NCBI RefSeq assembly: GCF_000262465.1
Contig: NZ_CM001489.1
Coordinates: 2,813,735-2,877,734, forward strand
Origin: Frankia sp. QA3
Lineage (GTDB): Bacteria; Actinomycetota; Actinomycetes; Frankiales; Frankiaceae
Length of the DNA: 64,000 nucleotides
Direction of reading: 5' to 3'
Shown: in pieces, positions 8,123 through 17,181 of the stretch
How positions within the stretch are numbered: the stretch's first letter is position 1
Layout of the letters: every line of letters starts with the position of its first letter
The notes under the pieces: model-generated
What the model saw: only the letters and a program-made list of their open reading frames with translations
Database searches by the model: none
Told to the model about the DNA's origin: nothing
Made by a program: the position numbers and the translations under genes

Positions 8123-8455
8123 TTAGATGAGTCCACCGAGACGGAGGAGTTCCTCGATCTCGCCGAGCTTCGCGGACGGCAGGACTCCCGCTCGCTCGAT
8201 CAGGTCCTCTCGGGTCAGCGTGACCAGCCAGGTGCAGGGGATCAGACCTGGACGTGGGAGTGCGATCCGCAGGACGCCTTCACGTGGCAGTCCGTCAGGC
8301 GCGCCCACGGCCACCTCGACGGCCATGTCGCCCAGGTCGGTGCCCGCAGGCTCGACGACCTGCATCGCACGGAACCCGTACGTCGGTTCTCCCGACAGCA
8401 GTACGACAAGTCGACGCTCGTCGAAATCCGCCCACCAGACCTCGCCGTATTGCAT
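8123..8455 (-). CDS. MazF/PemK-family endoribonuclease toxin (orphan)
   Basis: 110 residues. The start ATG at 8455 has a strong ribosome binding site (GGAGG five bases upstream), which decides it over the longer open frame to 8839. The protein begins MQYGEVWWADFDERRLVVLL, the family opening (G-x-V-W-x-x-x-x), and ends with the ITREDL-type helix and K-L-x-E-I. Length fits MazF. Family role: ribosome-independent mRNA cleavage, normally blocked by a small antitoxin encoded just upstream. Here no antitoxin is visible: 100 bases upstream an IS6 fragment begins, in frame with the toxin. I infer loss of the antitoxin, so the toxin may be weakened or silenced. Confidence 0.65.
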   Translation of the reverse strand: MQYGEVWWADFDERRLVVLLSGEPTYGFRAMQVVEPAGTDLGDMAVEVAVGAPDGLPREGVLRIALPRPGLIPCTWLVTLTREDLIERAGVLPSAKLGEIEELLRLGGLI

Positions 8456-8553
8456 ATTTCCTCCCAATGTCCTCGTCGATCTTGGCGTGAAGCCCGGGAT
8501 CGAGCCTTGTGGCGCCAGCGACGATCGTTGGCATGAGTATCGGGACCGCGGCT

Positions 8554-8660
8554 TAAAGAACCGGCGGGCCGCGGCGAGATCCCGCTTCTCGGAGGCCAGC
8601 ATGTCGATGACCTGGCCGAACTGGTCGACGGCCCGATACAGGTAGGTCCATCCTGCGCCA
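8554..8660 (-). mobile_element. Internal IS6 transposase fragment
   Basis: The minus strand encodes GWTYLYRAVDQFGQVIDMLA then KRDLAAARRFF, matching residues 97-130 of the intact IS6 transposase at 9219. Both ends are missing and the frame continues without stop into the MazF-type gene downstream. It is a third rearranged IS6 piece in this region. Confidence 0.75.
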
Positions 8661-8699
8661 CGAGGCGCCTGGTTGTATCCCCGGTTTAGATGGCCCAAG

Positions 8700-9167
8700 T
8701 CAGGCCCGCACCCCGCGCAACAACGTGTCACGACCGACGTCCAGGCCGAGCCTTGCGTCCAGCCGCGCCCCGGCGCGTCCGGCGAGCGCCAGCCCGATCG
8801 CCTCGACAGCCTGCCCCGCCAGCGGCGTGTACCGGGCATGCGGGCTGGTCAGCCCGTCGACCTGCTCCGCAAACGTCACCGCCTCGCAGTCCGCCGACGA
8901 GCACCGGAACCGCCGGACCAGCAGGTCGACCACGACCCTCGCCCCGACGAGCGCGGTGTCCACAAGCCGGCGGCGGTACCGGTCGTGCACCCGGCCCGAC
9001 ACCGTCGCGCAACCAGGGCAGGCCCCCCGGACGGCGCGGGAGCGGACGAGGAGCCGCACCCGGTCGCCGGCACGCTCGACCCGTTCCAGGACCACGTTCG
9101 CGAGATGAGGGAACAGGACCCCAAGGTCAGAGAGGCACCGGCCACCTGATCTCAGCGGTCCGGGCGG
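8700..9167 (-). pseudogene. ISL3-family transposase, N-terminal part
   Basis: The minus-strand frame encodes LFPHLANVVLERVERAGDRV, a zinc-finger region (CPGCATVSGRVHDRYRRR ... FRCSSADCEAVTFAEQV, four cysteines) and the start of the helix-turn-helix region (Y-T-P-L-A-G-Q-A-V-E), as in IS204/IS1001/IS1096/IS1165 (ISL3) transposases. It stops after about 150 codons at 8700, before the DDE domain, and the 5' end is cut by the left end of the IS6 element at about 9168. Inactive remnant. Confidence 0.7.
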
Positions 9168-9969
9168 GGGTCTGTTGCACGGGCTGCGGTCCACCCCGGC
9201 GGCCGGCATGATCAGGCGATGCGCCGCCATCGCCAGCACGTCCGACCAGCCGTCCCGGTTTCGGAGTTCGCCGGGTTCCGGTTCTCACCGGAAGTAATCG
9301 TTCTGGCAGTCCGGTGGTACCTGCGGTACGGCCTGTCCTACCGCGACGTCGAGGAGCTGCTCACGGAACACGGCATCACCGCCGATCATGTCACGATCTC
9401 CCGGTGGGTCCAGCGGTTCACTCCACTGCTCGTCGACGCCGCCCGGCCCTGCCGACACAGCACCGGGGACAGATGGTTCGTCGATGAGACCTACGTCAAG
9501 GTCGCCGGCCGGTGGACCTACTTGTACCGGGCAGTGGACCAGTTCGGGCAGGTCATCGACATGCTGGCCGCCGAGCACCGGGATCTGGCCGCGGCCCGAC
9601 GGTTCTTCACCCGGGCGCTGTCCCACAGCCGGAAGCCGGTCGAGGTGACGACCGACCGGGCACCGGTCTATCCGCGGGTCCTCGACGAACAGCTTCCCGC
9701 CGCCCACCATGTGGACGTCGCCCGGGCGAACAACCGGATCGAATCCGACCACAGCCGGCTCAAAGCCCGGCTCCGGCCGATGCGCGGGCTGAAACGGCTG
9801 CGCTCCGCCCAGACGATCAGCGCAGGGAATGCGCTGGTTCAGAACATCCGCCGCGGCCATGACGAACTCGGCATGGAGGTCGACTCACGGCTGCGGGTGC
9901 CGGCTGCCTTCACCGAGCTCGCCCGGGCACTCTGATCAGCCGTTCGGCGGACGCAGCCATGTCTTGCCC
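9168..9969 (+). mobile_element. IS6-family insertion sequence, apparently intact
   Basis: The left end reads GGGTCTGTTGCACGGG, similar to the IS6-family end of the other copies. After the transposase stop, the reverse complement of 9944-9969 reads GGGCAAGACATGGCTGCG, which shares the outer GGG and the inner GCTGCG with the left end; this right end is my best guess. No direct target repeat was seen. It is inserted into the ISL3 remnant and ends 44 bases from the stop of the reductase gene. Confidence 0.6.
9219..9935 (+). CDS. IS6-family DDE transposase
   Basis: 238 residues, the usual IS6 length. N-terminal helix-turn-helix (YRDVEELLTEHGITADHVTI), catalytic Asp in WFVDETYVKV (about residue 89), second Asp in TTDRAPVYP (about 148) and the catalytic Glu in NNRIESDHSRLK (about 176) are all present, so it should be active. 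ATG 9219 gives the same short basic N-terminus as the other copies. It likely produced the truncated copies nearby or shares their origin; sequence identity to them is high but not complete, so at least two related IS6 types are present. Confidence 0.9.
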   Translation: MRRHRQHVRPAVPVSEFAGFRFSPEVIVLAVRWYLRYGLSYRDVEELLTEHGITADHVTISRWVQRFTPLLVDAARPCRHSTGDRWFVDETYVKVAGRWTYLYRAVDQFGQVIDMLAAEHRDLAAARRFFTRALSHSRKPVEVTTDRAPVYPRVLDEQLPAAHHVDVARANNRIESDHSRLKARLRPMRGLKRLRSAQTISAGNALVQNIRRGHDELGMEVDSRLRVPAAFTELARAL

Positions 9970-10012
9970 ACCTGGGCCCGCCGTGAAGCTGAAGCCGGTT
10001 TGTAGGACGGCG

Positions 10013-10975
10013 TCAGAGGTCGAGGACGAGCCTGGGGCTGGCAGCCCGTGACACGCAGATGAACATGGTGTCGTTGGCGGCCTTCTCCTCATCGGTGAGC
10101 AGCGAGTCGCGATGGTCCACCTCGCCGGCAACGACCCCGGTCTCGCAGGTGCCGCAGGTGCCTTCCTGGCAGGAGGACAGGACCTGGACGCCCGCTTCCT
10201 CGACAACCTCGAGGATCGAGCGGTCCGGCGGGACGGTGAGGGTGCGGCCCGCGACGACGAGCTCGACCTGGAACGAGCCGGCAAGCAGGGGCTCACCCTG
10301 CTCCCTGGGGGTGAACCGTTCGATGCGCAACGCTCCCGCCGGCCATGACCTGCAACGCTGTTCGACGGCGTCGAGCAGCGGACCCGGACCGCAGCAGTAG
10401 ATGAGCGTGTCGTCCGCGGGTTCGCCGAGCAACGCGTCGAGATCCAGCAGGCCGTACTCATCCTGCGGGCGCACCTCCACCCGGTCGCCGTGGGCCTGCC
10501 GCAGCTCGTCGACGAACGCCATCGACGCGGCGGTGCGGCCGCCGTAGACCAGCCGCCAGTCCGCTCCCGACGCGGCGGCCACGGCGAGCATGGGCAGGAT
10601 CGGGGTGATTCCGATGCCGCCGGCCACGAACAGGTAGCGCAGGGCGGGTTCGAGAGCGAAGTGGTTGCGCGGGCCGCGTACCCGGACCGTGGACCCGGTG
10701 ACGAGTTTGTCGTGGACGAACGCCGAGCCGCCGCGGCCATCAGGTTCGCGCAGGACGCCGACGCGCCAGGTGGTCCGGTCGGCGGGGTCGCCGCACAGCG
10801 AGTACTGCCGGGTCAGATCGTGGTCGAGAACGAGATCTATGTGCGCCCCAGGCGCCCAGCCCGGCAGGTCCGCCCCGGAAGGGTCGCACAACACGAGCGT
10901 GATCACACCGTCGGCCGCCTGGTGCCGCTCGGCCACGCCTAGATCGAGTTCGACCTCGGCGTGAGTACTCTTCAT
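10013..10975 (-). CDS. PDR/VanB-type ferredoxin reductase (vanillate demethylase reductase-like)
   Basis: 320 residues. Flavin domain with RQYSLCGDP (about residue 55), NAD(P) domain with [11 protein letters not shown] (about 118-128), and a C-terminal plant-type 2Fe-2S domain with [12 protein letters not shown] and the fourth Cys in MFICVSRA. This order (flavin, NAD, 2Fe-2S) is that of phthalate dioxygenase reductase and VanB. It passes electrons from NAD(P)H to a Rieske oxygenase. It is the last gene of the pca operon (ATGA overlap with pcaJ), and no oxygenase lies beside it; the VanA-like oxygenase at 40303-41343 is the obvious partner in this window. Start ATG 10975 fits the coupling. Confidence 0.85.
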   Translation of the reverse strand: MKSTHAEVELDLGVAERHQAADGVITLVLCDPSGADLPGWAPGAHIDLVLDHDLTRQYSLCGDPADRTTWRVGVLREPDGRGGSAFVHDKLVTGSTVRVRGPRNHFALEPALRYLFVAGGIGITPILPMLAVAAASGADWRLVYGGRTAASMAFVDELRQAHGDRVEVRPQDEYGLLDLDALLGEPADDTLIYCCGPGPLLDAVEQRCRSWPAGALRIERFTPREQGEPLLAGSFQVELVVAGRTLTVPPDRSILEVVEEAGVQVLSSCQEGTCGTCETGVVAGEVDHRDSLLTDEEKAANDTMFICVSRAASPRLVLDL

Positions 10976-11721
10976 CGGTCTGCTCCGGAAACCGGCGCCA
11001 CGCCCTGCTCCTGCCCGAGCTCGCCTCCGGAGACAGCCACGTACGAACGGCTGTGGGAAACGGTCGACACGGTCAACTCCTCTGCCGTCCAGGGGACGCG
11101 TAGCTCGACAGCCGTCGCCGCCCGAACCTCGTCGACGGTGACATCCGGGGCGAGCTCGACCAGGGTGAGACCTTCCGCGGTGACATCGAGGACAACCAGG
11201 TCGGTGATGATCCGCTGCACGCACCGGGCTCCCGTCAACGGCAGCGTGCACGACGGGAGAATCTTGGGCGAGCCGTCCTTGGCGACGTGTTCCATGAGCA
11301 CGATGACTGTCCGGGCGCCGTGCACGAGGTCCATGGCGCCGCCCATCCCCTTGACCATCTTGCCGGGGATCATCCAGTTGGCGAGGTCGCCACGTTCGGA
11401 CACCTGCATCCCGCCCAGGATCGCGACGTCGACGTGCCCCCCGCGGATCATCCCGAACGACAGCGAGGAGTCGAACGAGGCGGCCCCGGGGAGCAGTGTC
11501 ACCGTCTCCTTGCCGGCGTTGATGAGATCCGGGTCGACCTCGTCCTCGGTCGGGTAGGGGCCCACGCCGAGCAGCCCGTTCTCCGACTGCATCACGACGC
11601 TCACCCCGGCCGGCAGATGGTTCGGCACGAGCGTCGGCAGACCGATACCGAGGTTGACGTACTGGCCGTTGGTCAGTTCCGCGGCGGCGCGGGCCGCGAT
11701 CTCGTCGCGTGTCCAGGCCAT
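10972..11721 (-). CDS. pcaJ: 3-oxoadipate CoA-transferase subunit B
   Basis: 249 residues. The beta-type CoA-transferase motifs are present: [13 protein letters not shown] near residue 22 and the catalytic Glu in [13 protein letters not shown] near 46, followed by [14 protein letters not shown] and the [11 protein letters not shown] block. With the A subunit it transfers CoA from succinyl-CoA to beta-ketoadipate (or another 3-oxoacid). Its place inside the pca operon makes 3-oxoadipate the likely substrate. The start ATG overlaps the upstream pcaI stop by one base (TGATG). The C-terminus carries a short extra tail ([14 protein letters not shown]). Confidence 0.9.
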   Translation of the reverse strand: MAWTRDEIAARAAAELTNGQYVNLGIGLPTLVPNHLPAGVSVVMQSENGLLGVGPYPTEDEVDPDLINAGKETVTLLPGAASFDSSLSFGMIRGGHVDVAILGGMQVSERGDLANWMIPGKMVKGMGGAMDLVHGARTVIVLMEHVAKDGSPKILPSCTLPLTGARCVQRIITDLVVLDVTAEGLTLVELAPDVTVDEVRAATAVELRVPWTAEELTVSTVSHSRSYVAVSGGELGQEQGVAPVSGADR

Positions 11722-12476
11722 CAGGCGCGCACCGTCCTCTTCTCGATCCCCTTGTCGCCGGCTTCGTCGGCGCTGAGCGCGACCACCCTCTGGACGAAGA
11801 TGCCGGGCAGGTGCACGTCGTCCGGGTCGAGCTCGTCGGGCTCGACGAGCTCCTCGACCTCGGCCACCGTCAGCCGGCCGGCCATCGCCACCAGCGGATT
11901 GAAGTTGCGGGCGGCCTTGTGGAACACCAGGTTGCCGTGCCGGTCGCCCTTCGCCGCCCGGACGAGGGCGACGTCGGTGACGATGCCCTCTTCAAGGACG
12001 TAATGCCTGCCGCCGAACTCCCGCACCTCCTTCGGCGGCGAGAAGATCTCCACCGTGCCGTCGGTCCGGTACCGGCGCGGTACGCCGCCCTCGGCGATCT
12101 GGGTACCCACCCCGGCCGGGGTGTAGAAGGCGGGAATGCCGCAGCCGCCCGCCCGCAGCCGCTCGGCGAGGGTGCCCTGCGGGGTCAGCTCCAGTTCGAG
12201 TTCCCCGGCGAGGTACTGCCGGGCGAACTCCTTGTTCTCACCGACATAGGAGCCGGTCACTCGTCGGATGCGGCCCTTCGCCAGCAGGATGCCGAGGCCG
12301 GCGCCGTCGGTGCCGCAGTTGTTCGACACCACGTGCAGCCGGCCGACACCCGCCCGGTCGAGCGCGGCCACGAGCACCGTCGGGACGCCGCACAGGCCGA
12401 ACCCCCCGACCGCGAGCGACGCGCCGTCCGCGACGTCGGCGACCGCCTGGTCGGTGTCGGCTACCACCTTGTCCAC
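11721..12476 (-). CDS. pcaI: 3-oxoadipate CoA-transferase subunit A
   Basis: 251 residues. Alpha-type CoA-transferase: [16 protein letters not shown] near residue 24, the [11 protein letters not shown] segment near 52 and SYVGENKEF near 76, then [15 protein letters not shown]. Length fits subunit A (about 230-250). Works as a heterodimer with the product of the next gene on beta-ketoadipate. It is separated from the upstream pobA by 64 bases and coupled to pcaJ. The general family also includes acetoacetate transferases; the operon context decides the call. Confidence 0.9.
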   Translation of the reverse strand: MDKVVADTDQAVADVADGASLAVGGFGLCGVPTVLVAALDRAGVGRLHVVSNNCGTDGAGLGILLAKGRIRRVTGSYVGENKEFARQYLAGELELELTPQGTLAERLRAGGCGIPAFYTPAGVGTQIAEGGVPRRYRTDGTVEIFSPPKEVREFGGRHYVLEEGIVTDVALVRAAKGDRHGNLVFHKAARNFNPLVAMAGRLTVAEVEELVEPDELDPDDVHLPGIFVQRVVALSADEAGDKGIEKRTVRA

Positions 12477-12540
12477 GACAGGCTCCTGACTGCACTGAAT
12501 TCGGCTCCCACGACGACCATGCGGCCGGCTTTTCCCGCCG

Positions 12541-13710
12541 TCACGGGTGCCACAGCCCGACGTAGTTCTCGGCGAGGGTGGTCGCCGCAGCCCGTGACGT
12601 GGCGGCGTACCGCAGCTGCGAGAGCGCCAGCTGACCGTCGAAGGGATTGCTGGTCGGGTCCGTGTGCAGCATCGTCGTCATGTAGTTCGAGAACTGCTGG
12701 GCCCGCCAGATGCGGCGCAGTGCCGTGGCCGAATAGTCGTCGGCGGCTCGCTGATCGCCGTCCAGCAGCCAGCGTCGCAGCGCCCCGGCCAGCAACGTCA
12801 CGTCCGCCACTGCGAGGTTCAGGCCCTTCGCGCCTGTCGGCGGGACGATGTGCGCGGCGTCGCCGGCGAGGAACAGCCGGCCGTGGCGCATCGGCTCCGT
12901 CACGAAGCTGCGCATGGGCGTGACGTTCTTTTCGATGATCGGTCCTCGTTCCAGCTTCCAGTCGTCGAGGGCGAAACGGATGTCGAGCTCGTCCCAGATC
13001 TGGTCGTCGGTCCACGCGTTCGCGTCGGTGGCCGGGGGCACCTGCAGGTAGAGCCGGCTGACCGTGGACGAGCGCATGCTGTGCAGCGCGAAGCCGTTGT
13101 CGTGGCGGGCGTAGATCAGTTCGTCACAGGACGGCGCCACCTCGGCCAGCACGCCGAGCCAGCCGAACGGATAGGTCCGCTCCCACGTGCGCGACGCCCC
13201 GGCGGGCAGGCTGCGCCGGCACAGGCCGTGGTAACCGTCCACGCCGACGACCACCTCGCACCGCAGCTCGACATCCGCGTCGCCGTGCCGGAACCGCACG
13301 ACCGGAGCGTCCGTGTCGATGCCCTCGACGGCGTAGGCTTCTGCTTCGAACAGCACCTGGCCGCCGTCGGCGCAGCGTCGTGCGATCAGGTCCTTCACCA
13401 CCTCGGTCTGGGCATACACGGTGACCGTCCGGCCGGTGAGCTCGACGAAATCCACCCGGTGGCGCTCACCTTCGAAGCGCAGCTCCACGCCCTCGTGGAC
13501 GAGACCGACCCGGTCCATCCGGTCGCCGACGCCGGCCGCGCGCAGCACATCGGCGCTCGCCTGCTCGAGGATGCCGGCCCGCTGACGGCGCTCGCAGTAC
13601 TCGCGGGTCCGGGCCTCGATGACGACGGAGTCGATGCCTTCCAGGTGCAACAGGTGGGAGAGCAGCAGGCCGGCCGGACCACCGCCGACGATGCCGACGC
13701 GAGTACGCAT
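12541..13710 (-). CDS. pobA: 4-hydroxybenzoate 3-monooxygenase
   Basis: 389 residues, the usual PobA length. FAD-binding GGGPAGLLLSHLL at the N-terminus (residue 9 on), the RAGILEQ segment typical of PobA near residue 44, the DG motif (VVVGVDGYHGLCR, about 155) and the GD motif (LFLAGDAAHIVPPTGAKGLN, about 280). It hydroxylates 4-hydroxybenzoate to protocatechuate with NAD(P)H and O2. In this operon it feeds PcaHG. Coupling to neighbours is loose (25 bases after pcaL, 64 before pcaI). Confidence 0.93.
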   Translation of the reverse strand: MRTRVGIVGGGPAGLLLSHLLHLEGIDSVVIEARTREYCERRQRAGILEQASADVLRAAGVGDRMDRVGLVHEGVELRFEGERHRVDFVELTGRTVTVYAQTEVVKDLIARRCADGGQVLFEAEAYAVEGIDTDAPVVRFRHGDADVELRCEVVVGVDGYHGLCRRSLPAGASRTWERTYPFGWLGVLAEVAPSCDELIYARHDNGFALHSMRSSTVSRLYLQVPPATDANAWTDDQIWDELDIRFALDDWKLERGPIIEKNVTPMRSFVTEPMRHGRLFLAGDAAHIVPPTGAKGLNLAVADVTLLAGALRRWLLDGDQRAADDYSATALRRIWRAQQFSNYMTTMLHTDPTSNPFDGQLALSQLRYAATSRAAATTLAENYVGLWHP

Positions 13711-13735
13711 GGGTAGTCCTTTCAGCGGGCGGTCG

Positions 13736-15031
13736 TCACGTGCCCAGCGCGGTCGGGGCCGTCGGACCGGCCGGACCTGCCCCCGTCGGGGCGGGCGGTA
13801 GGTCGGCGAGAATCGTGCGCGCGACGGCGAACGCCGAGTTGGCGGCCGGCACCCCGCAGTACACGGCGGTCTGGAGCAGGACCTCGCAGATCTCCGCCGG
13901 GCTCAGGCCGTTGCGCAGGGCCGCCCGCACGTGCATCGCGAGCTCCTCGAGATGGCCGTGGGCGACGAGCGCGGTGAGTGTGACGCAGCTGCGGGTTCGG
14001 CGGTCCAGCCCCGGCCTGGTCCAGATCTCCCCCCAGGCGTACCGGGTGATGAAGTCCTGGAAGTCGGCCGTGGCCTCGGTCGTCATGGCCAGTGCACGGT
14101 CGACGTGCGCGTCGCCCAGCACCTCCCGCCGCACCGACATGCCGCCGGCACGGCGTTCGTCGTCGTCCCGGGCTCTCGCGCCATCGCGCGCCCAGGGCGG
14201 CGCCCCGGCCGCGGCGTGGCCGGCCGGCACCGGGTCGACCCGGTCGAGGTGGCCGAGCAGCGCCGCCGCGACGACGTCGGGCTGGTCGACCGGTCCGAGG
14301 TGAGCCGCCCCCGCGACTTCGAGCAGCGTCGCGCCCGCGATGCCGTCGACCAACGTGCGCGCGTGCCCCGGTGGGGTCGCCGGGTCATCCCTGCCCGCGA
14401 TGACGATCGTCGGTGCGGCGACGCGACCGAGTTCGGCCCTGAGGTCGTAGTCGGCCAGCGCGCGGCAGCATCCGGCGTAGCCGTCAGCGGCGACGCCCGC
14501 CAACCCGTCGAGCAGTGCGGCGCGGCGGTGCGCGGGCGCCGAGCCGCGCGGCGAGAACCAGCGTCGTTCGGCGATCTCCACCAGCGCGCTCGTGCCCTCA
14601 CGGGCCACGAGGTCAGCCCGTTCCCGCCAGTCTCCCGGCTCGCCGAACCTGGCCGACGAACAGACCAGGGCGAGCGCGGTCACCCGCGCGGGATGTGACG
14701 CGGCCAGCTGGGCTCCGACCGCGCCGCCCAGCGACACCCCGGCGTAGGCGAACGGGGCCCCGATGCCCCGCACCCCGTCCACCGTGGCGAGTACCGCCTC
14801 GGCGAGGCCGGCGACCGTCAGCGTCGAAGGGTCCGCGGCCGGCACGGTTGACGGGGTGCCGCCGTGGCCGGGCAGGTCGAAGCGAAGCACGCTGCGGGCG
14901 CGGGACAGCGCGGGCAGCAGTTCGTCCCACAGGGCGGTCGTGGTCCCGAGCGAGGGGCCGAGTACCAGCAGCGGCGCCCCGACCGGGCCGTCGTGGACGT
15001 GGTGCAGCAGCGTCGCGGCGCCGTCAGACAT
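13736..15031 (-). CDS. pcaL: Fused 3-oxoadipate enol-lactonase / 4-carboxymuconolactone decarboxylase
   Basis: 431 residues. Residues 1-265 are an alpha/beta hydrolase (PcaD): GXSXG in AYAGVSLGGAVG (about 94), catalytic Asp in AGRDDPATPP, His in GAAHLGPVDQP. After an Ala/Arg-rich linker, residues about 300-425 are a carboxymuconolactone decarboxylase domain (PcaC): RRTRSCVTLTALVAHG, then HVRAALRNGLSPAEICEVLL and VYCGVPAANSAF. It carries out two consecutive steps, 4-carboxymuconolactone to enol-lactone to 3-oxoadipate. Such fusions are known in actinobacteria as PcaL. The start overlaps the pcaB end by eight bases. Confidence 0.92.
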   Translation of the reverse strand: MSDGAATLLHHVHDGPVGAPLLVLGPSLGTTTALWDELLPALSRARSVLRFDLPGHGGTPSTVPAADPSTLTVAGLAEAVLATVDGVRGIGAPFAYAGVSLGGAVGAQLAASHPARVTALALVCSSARFGEPGDWRERADLVAREGTSALVEIAERRWFSPRGSAPAHRRAALLDGLAGVAADGYAGCCRALADYDLRAELGRVAAPTIVIAGRDDPATPPGHARTLVDGIAGATLLEVAGAAHLGPVDQPDVVAAALLGHLDRVDPVPAGHAAAGAPPWARDGARARDDDERRAGGMSVRREVLGDAHVDRALAMTTEATADFQDFITRYAWGEIWTRPGLDRRTRSCVTLTALVAHGHLEELAMHVRAALRNGLSPAEICEVLLQTAVYCGVPAANSAFAVARTILADLPPAPTGAGPAGPTAPTALGT

Positions 15032-16586
15032 GGACGTTCTCCTGCTCGGCTGAGGGCCGCTCGGTCCCCTCCGGGTGCCGTTGTGGCGCGGGCACGGGCG
15101 CGGGCGCGGGCCGGGCGAGGGCGCGGTCGACCAGGTCGACGGCCGACCCGAGGTAGGACGTCGGGTCCAGCGCGGCGGCCAGGTCCGCCCCGTCGAGCCG
15201 CCCGTCGTCGAGGCAGCCGCGGACCTCCGGGTCGGCGAGCAGCGCCGCGGCCAGGTCGGTGTGACCGCTGGCGGTTCGGCGCACGGCTGCCCCGACCACC
15301 CGGGCCGCCGCCGGCCGGTCCAGCAGGCCGGCGAGCAGCACCGACACCTGTTCTGACCCGACCAACCCGGTGGTGGCGCCGAGGTTGCGCCGCATCCGCG
15401 CCGCATCGACCCGCAGACCCTCCACGACATCCGCGGCGGTGGCCGCCGCGCCCGCCGTGAGACGCAACGCTTCCCGCAGTGGCTGCCACTCGGCGTGCCA
15501 GGCTCCCGGTGGCCGCTCGTCCTCGGCGCTCAGCGCGCCCAGCAGCACCGAGGTCAGCACCGGCACCTGCCGGGCCGCCGCCGCGACGAGGACGGAGCCG
15601 ACCGGGTTGGACTTGTGTGGCATGGCCGATGACCCGCCCCCCGCCGCCTCGGCCACTTCGGCGATCTCGGTGCGGGACAGCACCAGGACGTCCGCGGCGA
15701 TCTTGCCGAGCGCGGCCGCCGCGAAACCGAGCGCCGTGCCGAGTCTCGCCACGGGCGTGCGCAGCGTGTGCCAGGGCAGGATCGGCTCGGCCAGGCCGAG
15801 TTCGCGGGCGAAGGCGGCGACCAGCGCCGTACCCGGGCTCGTCGCGAGCCCGGCGGGGCGCGGCTCGCCGTCCGTCACCCCGATGGGTGCGGTGGAGGCG
15901 AAGGCGTCGACGGCCGCGAGCGTGCCGGCCGCGCCGCCGAGCTGCACCGGCAGCCCGCCGTCGAGCAGCGCGGCGAGGTTCTCGCGGGCATCGAGTACCA
16001 GCGAACGCCAGCCCGCCGCCTTCAGACCGAAGGTGGTCGGCACGGCGTGCTGCGTGAGCGTGCGCCCGGCCATCGGGGTGCTGCGATGGCGTGCGGCCAG
16101 CGCGGCCGCGGCCTGCGCGCAGCGGTCGAGGTCGGCGAGCACCACCGGCAGCGTGCGGGCCACGACCAGCATCGTCGCGGTGTCGAGCACGTCCTGACTG
16201 GTCACCCCACGGTGGACGTACTCCGCGGCCGGCGCGTCCTTCATGTGGACCGCGGCCGTCAGGTCCCGGACCAGGGGTACGACCGGGTTGCCTGTCGCGC
16301 GAGCCCGAACGGCCAGATCGTGGACGTCGCAGTCGCGCCCGAGCGCGGCGGCGCACTCGGCGACGATCCGCGCGGCGTGCCAGGGGGCCTGGCCCGTCGC
16401 CGCGGCCGCGCGCACCAGCCCGACCTCGGCTTCCAGCATCGCCCGCAGCCACGCCCCGTCGCTGGTGGACCGCTGTGCGGCACCGGCCGCCCGGACCGGC
16501 GCGAGCAGCCCGACGTCGGCCACGCCCATGCCAGCCACCCCAGCTCCACCGGCCCCCTCGCCGACGGGGACCTCACTGGTAGGCAC
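15024..16586 (-). CDS. pcaB: 3-carboxy-cis,cis-muconate cycloisomerase
   Basis: About 520 residues. Fumarase/aspartase superfamily: DVGLLAPV start, EYVHRGVTSQDVLDTA (about 118), GRTLTQHAVPTTFG and the signature GGGSSAMPHKSNP (about 295). It lactonises 3-carboxymuconate to 4-carboxymuconolactone. The start is uncertain: GTG 16586 lies two bases after the pcaG stop inside a 15-base tandem duplication; ATG 16529 (MGVADVGLL) matches family N-termini better. The C-terminal part is longer than in many homologues and ends in a Pro/Ala-rich stretch before HPEGTERPSAEQENVHV. Stop overlaps the pcaL start. Confidence 0.9.
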   Translation of the reverse strand: MPTSEVPVGEGAGGAGVAGMGVADVGLLAPVRAAGAAQRSTSDGAWLRAMLEAEVGLVRAAAATGQAPWHAARIVAECAAALGRDCDVHDLAVRARATGNPVVPLVRDLTAAVHMKDAPAAEYVHRGVTSQDVLDTATMLVVARTLPVVLADLDRCAQAAAALAARHRSTPMAGRTLTQHAVPTTFGLKAAGWRSLVLDARENLAALLDGGLPVQLGGAAGTLAAVDAFASTAPIGVTDGEPRPAGLATSPGTALVAAFARELGLAEPILPWHTLRTPVARLGTALGFAAAALGKIAADVLVLSRTEIAEVAEAAGGGSSAMPHKSNPVGSVLVAAAARQVPVLTSVLLGALSAEDERPPGAWHAEWQPLREALRLTAGAAATAADVVEGLRVDAARMRRNLGATTGLVGSEQVSVLLAGLLDRPAAARVVGAAVRRTASGHTDLAAALLADPEVRGCLDDGRLDGADLAAALDPTSYLGSAVDLVDRALARPAPAPVPAPQRHPEGTERPSAEQENVHV

Positions 16587-16587
16587 C

Positions 16588-17181
16588 TCACTGGTAGGCA
16601 AGGAACACCGTCTCCTTCTCGCCCTGCAGGTACACGTCGAACCGGTACACACCGGGTCGTTCCAACCGTGCGACGAGCGTGTCGCGCCGGTCCGGGGCGA
16701 GGCTGTCGAGCAGCGGGTCGGCGGGGGCGGCCGCCGCGGCCGGGTTGGGCAGGTAGCAGCGGGTGAACAGGTGGTGGAGCAGGCCGCGGGCGAAGACCGC
16801 TACCACCAGGTAGGGAGTCGCGCCGTCGAGGGCAGCGGGTAGCAGGGTCCGCAGGGTCCAGCCGCCGGCCGCGTCGGTGGGCACCCGGCCGAACCCGGTG
16901 AAGGTCAGACCGTCGCGGGCGAGGGAGCCGGGCGTGCCGCTGACCGAGCCGCTCGGGTCGGCCTGCCAGAACTCGAGCAGCGCGTCCGGCACCGGCCGCC
17001 CGGCGCCGTCGAGCACCGCGCCGTGCACGGTGACGAGGTCCGGGTGCCCGACGGGTGCCACGTCGCCGCCCCGGGCGAACGGGAGCGCGTAGCCGTAGAA
17101 CGGGCCGACGGTCTGGGCGGGGGACGGTGCCCGCACCAGCTCCGTGGTCGGAACGGGCCCGGGCGATGGCAGCGTCGTCAT
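16588..17181 (-). CDS. pcaG: Protocatechuate 3,4-dioxygenase alpha subunit
   Basis: 197 residues. Intradiol dioxygenase fold: TVGPFYGYALPF near residue 20, VLDGAGRPVPDALLEFWQAD near 50, GLTFTGFGRVPTD and the C-terminal PGVYRFDVYLQGE. The iron-binding Tyr/His set of the beta subunit is not conserved here, as expected for alpha. With PcaH it opens the protocatechuate ring between the two hydroxyls. Start ATG 17181 overlaps the pcaH stop (ATGA). The last codons and stop (CTACCAGTGAG) are part of a 15-base tandem repeat continuing into pcaB. Confidence 0.93.
   Translation of the reverse strand: MTTLPSPGPVPTTELVRAPSPAQTVGPFYGYALPFARGGDVAPVGHPDLVTVHGAVLDGAGRPVPDALLEFWQADPSGSVSGTPGSLARDGLTFTGFGRVPTDAAGGWTLRTLLPAALDGATPYLVVAVFARGLLHHLFTRCYLPNPAAAAAPADPLLDSLAPDRRDTLVARLERPGVYRFDVYLQGEKETVFLAYQ

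Noticed and set aside
7877..8536. A 219-codon plus-strand frame after the WD40 gene taken as one protein
   Set aside because: From about 8123 it is antisense to the MazF-type gene, which has a better start and family match; only the first third looks like a real fragment.
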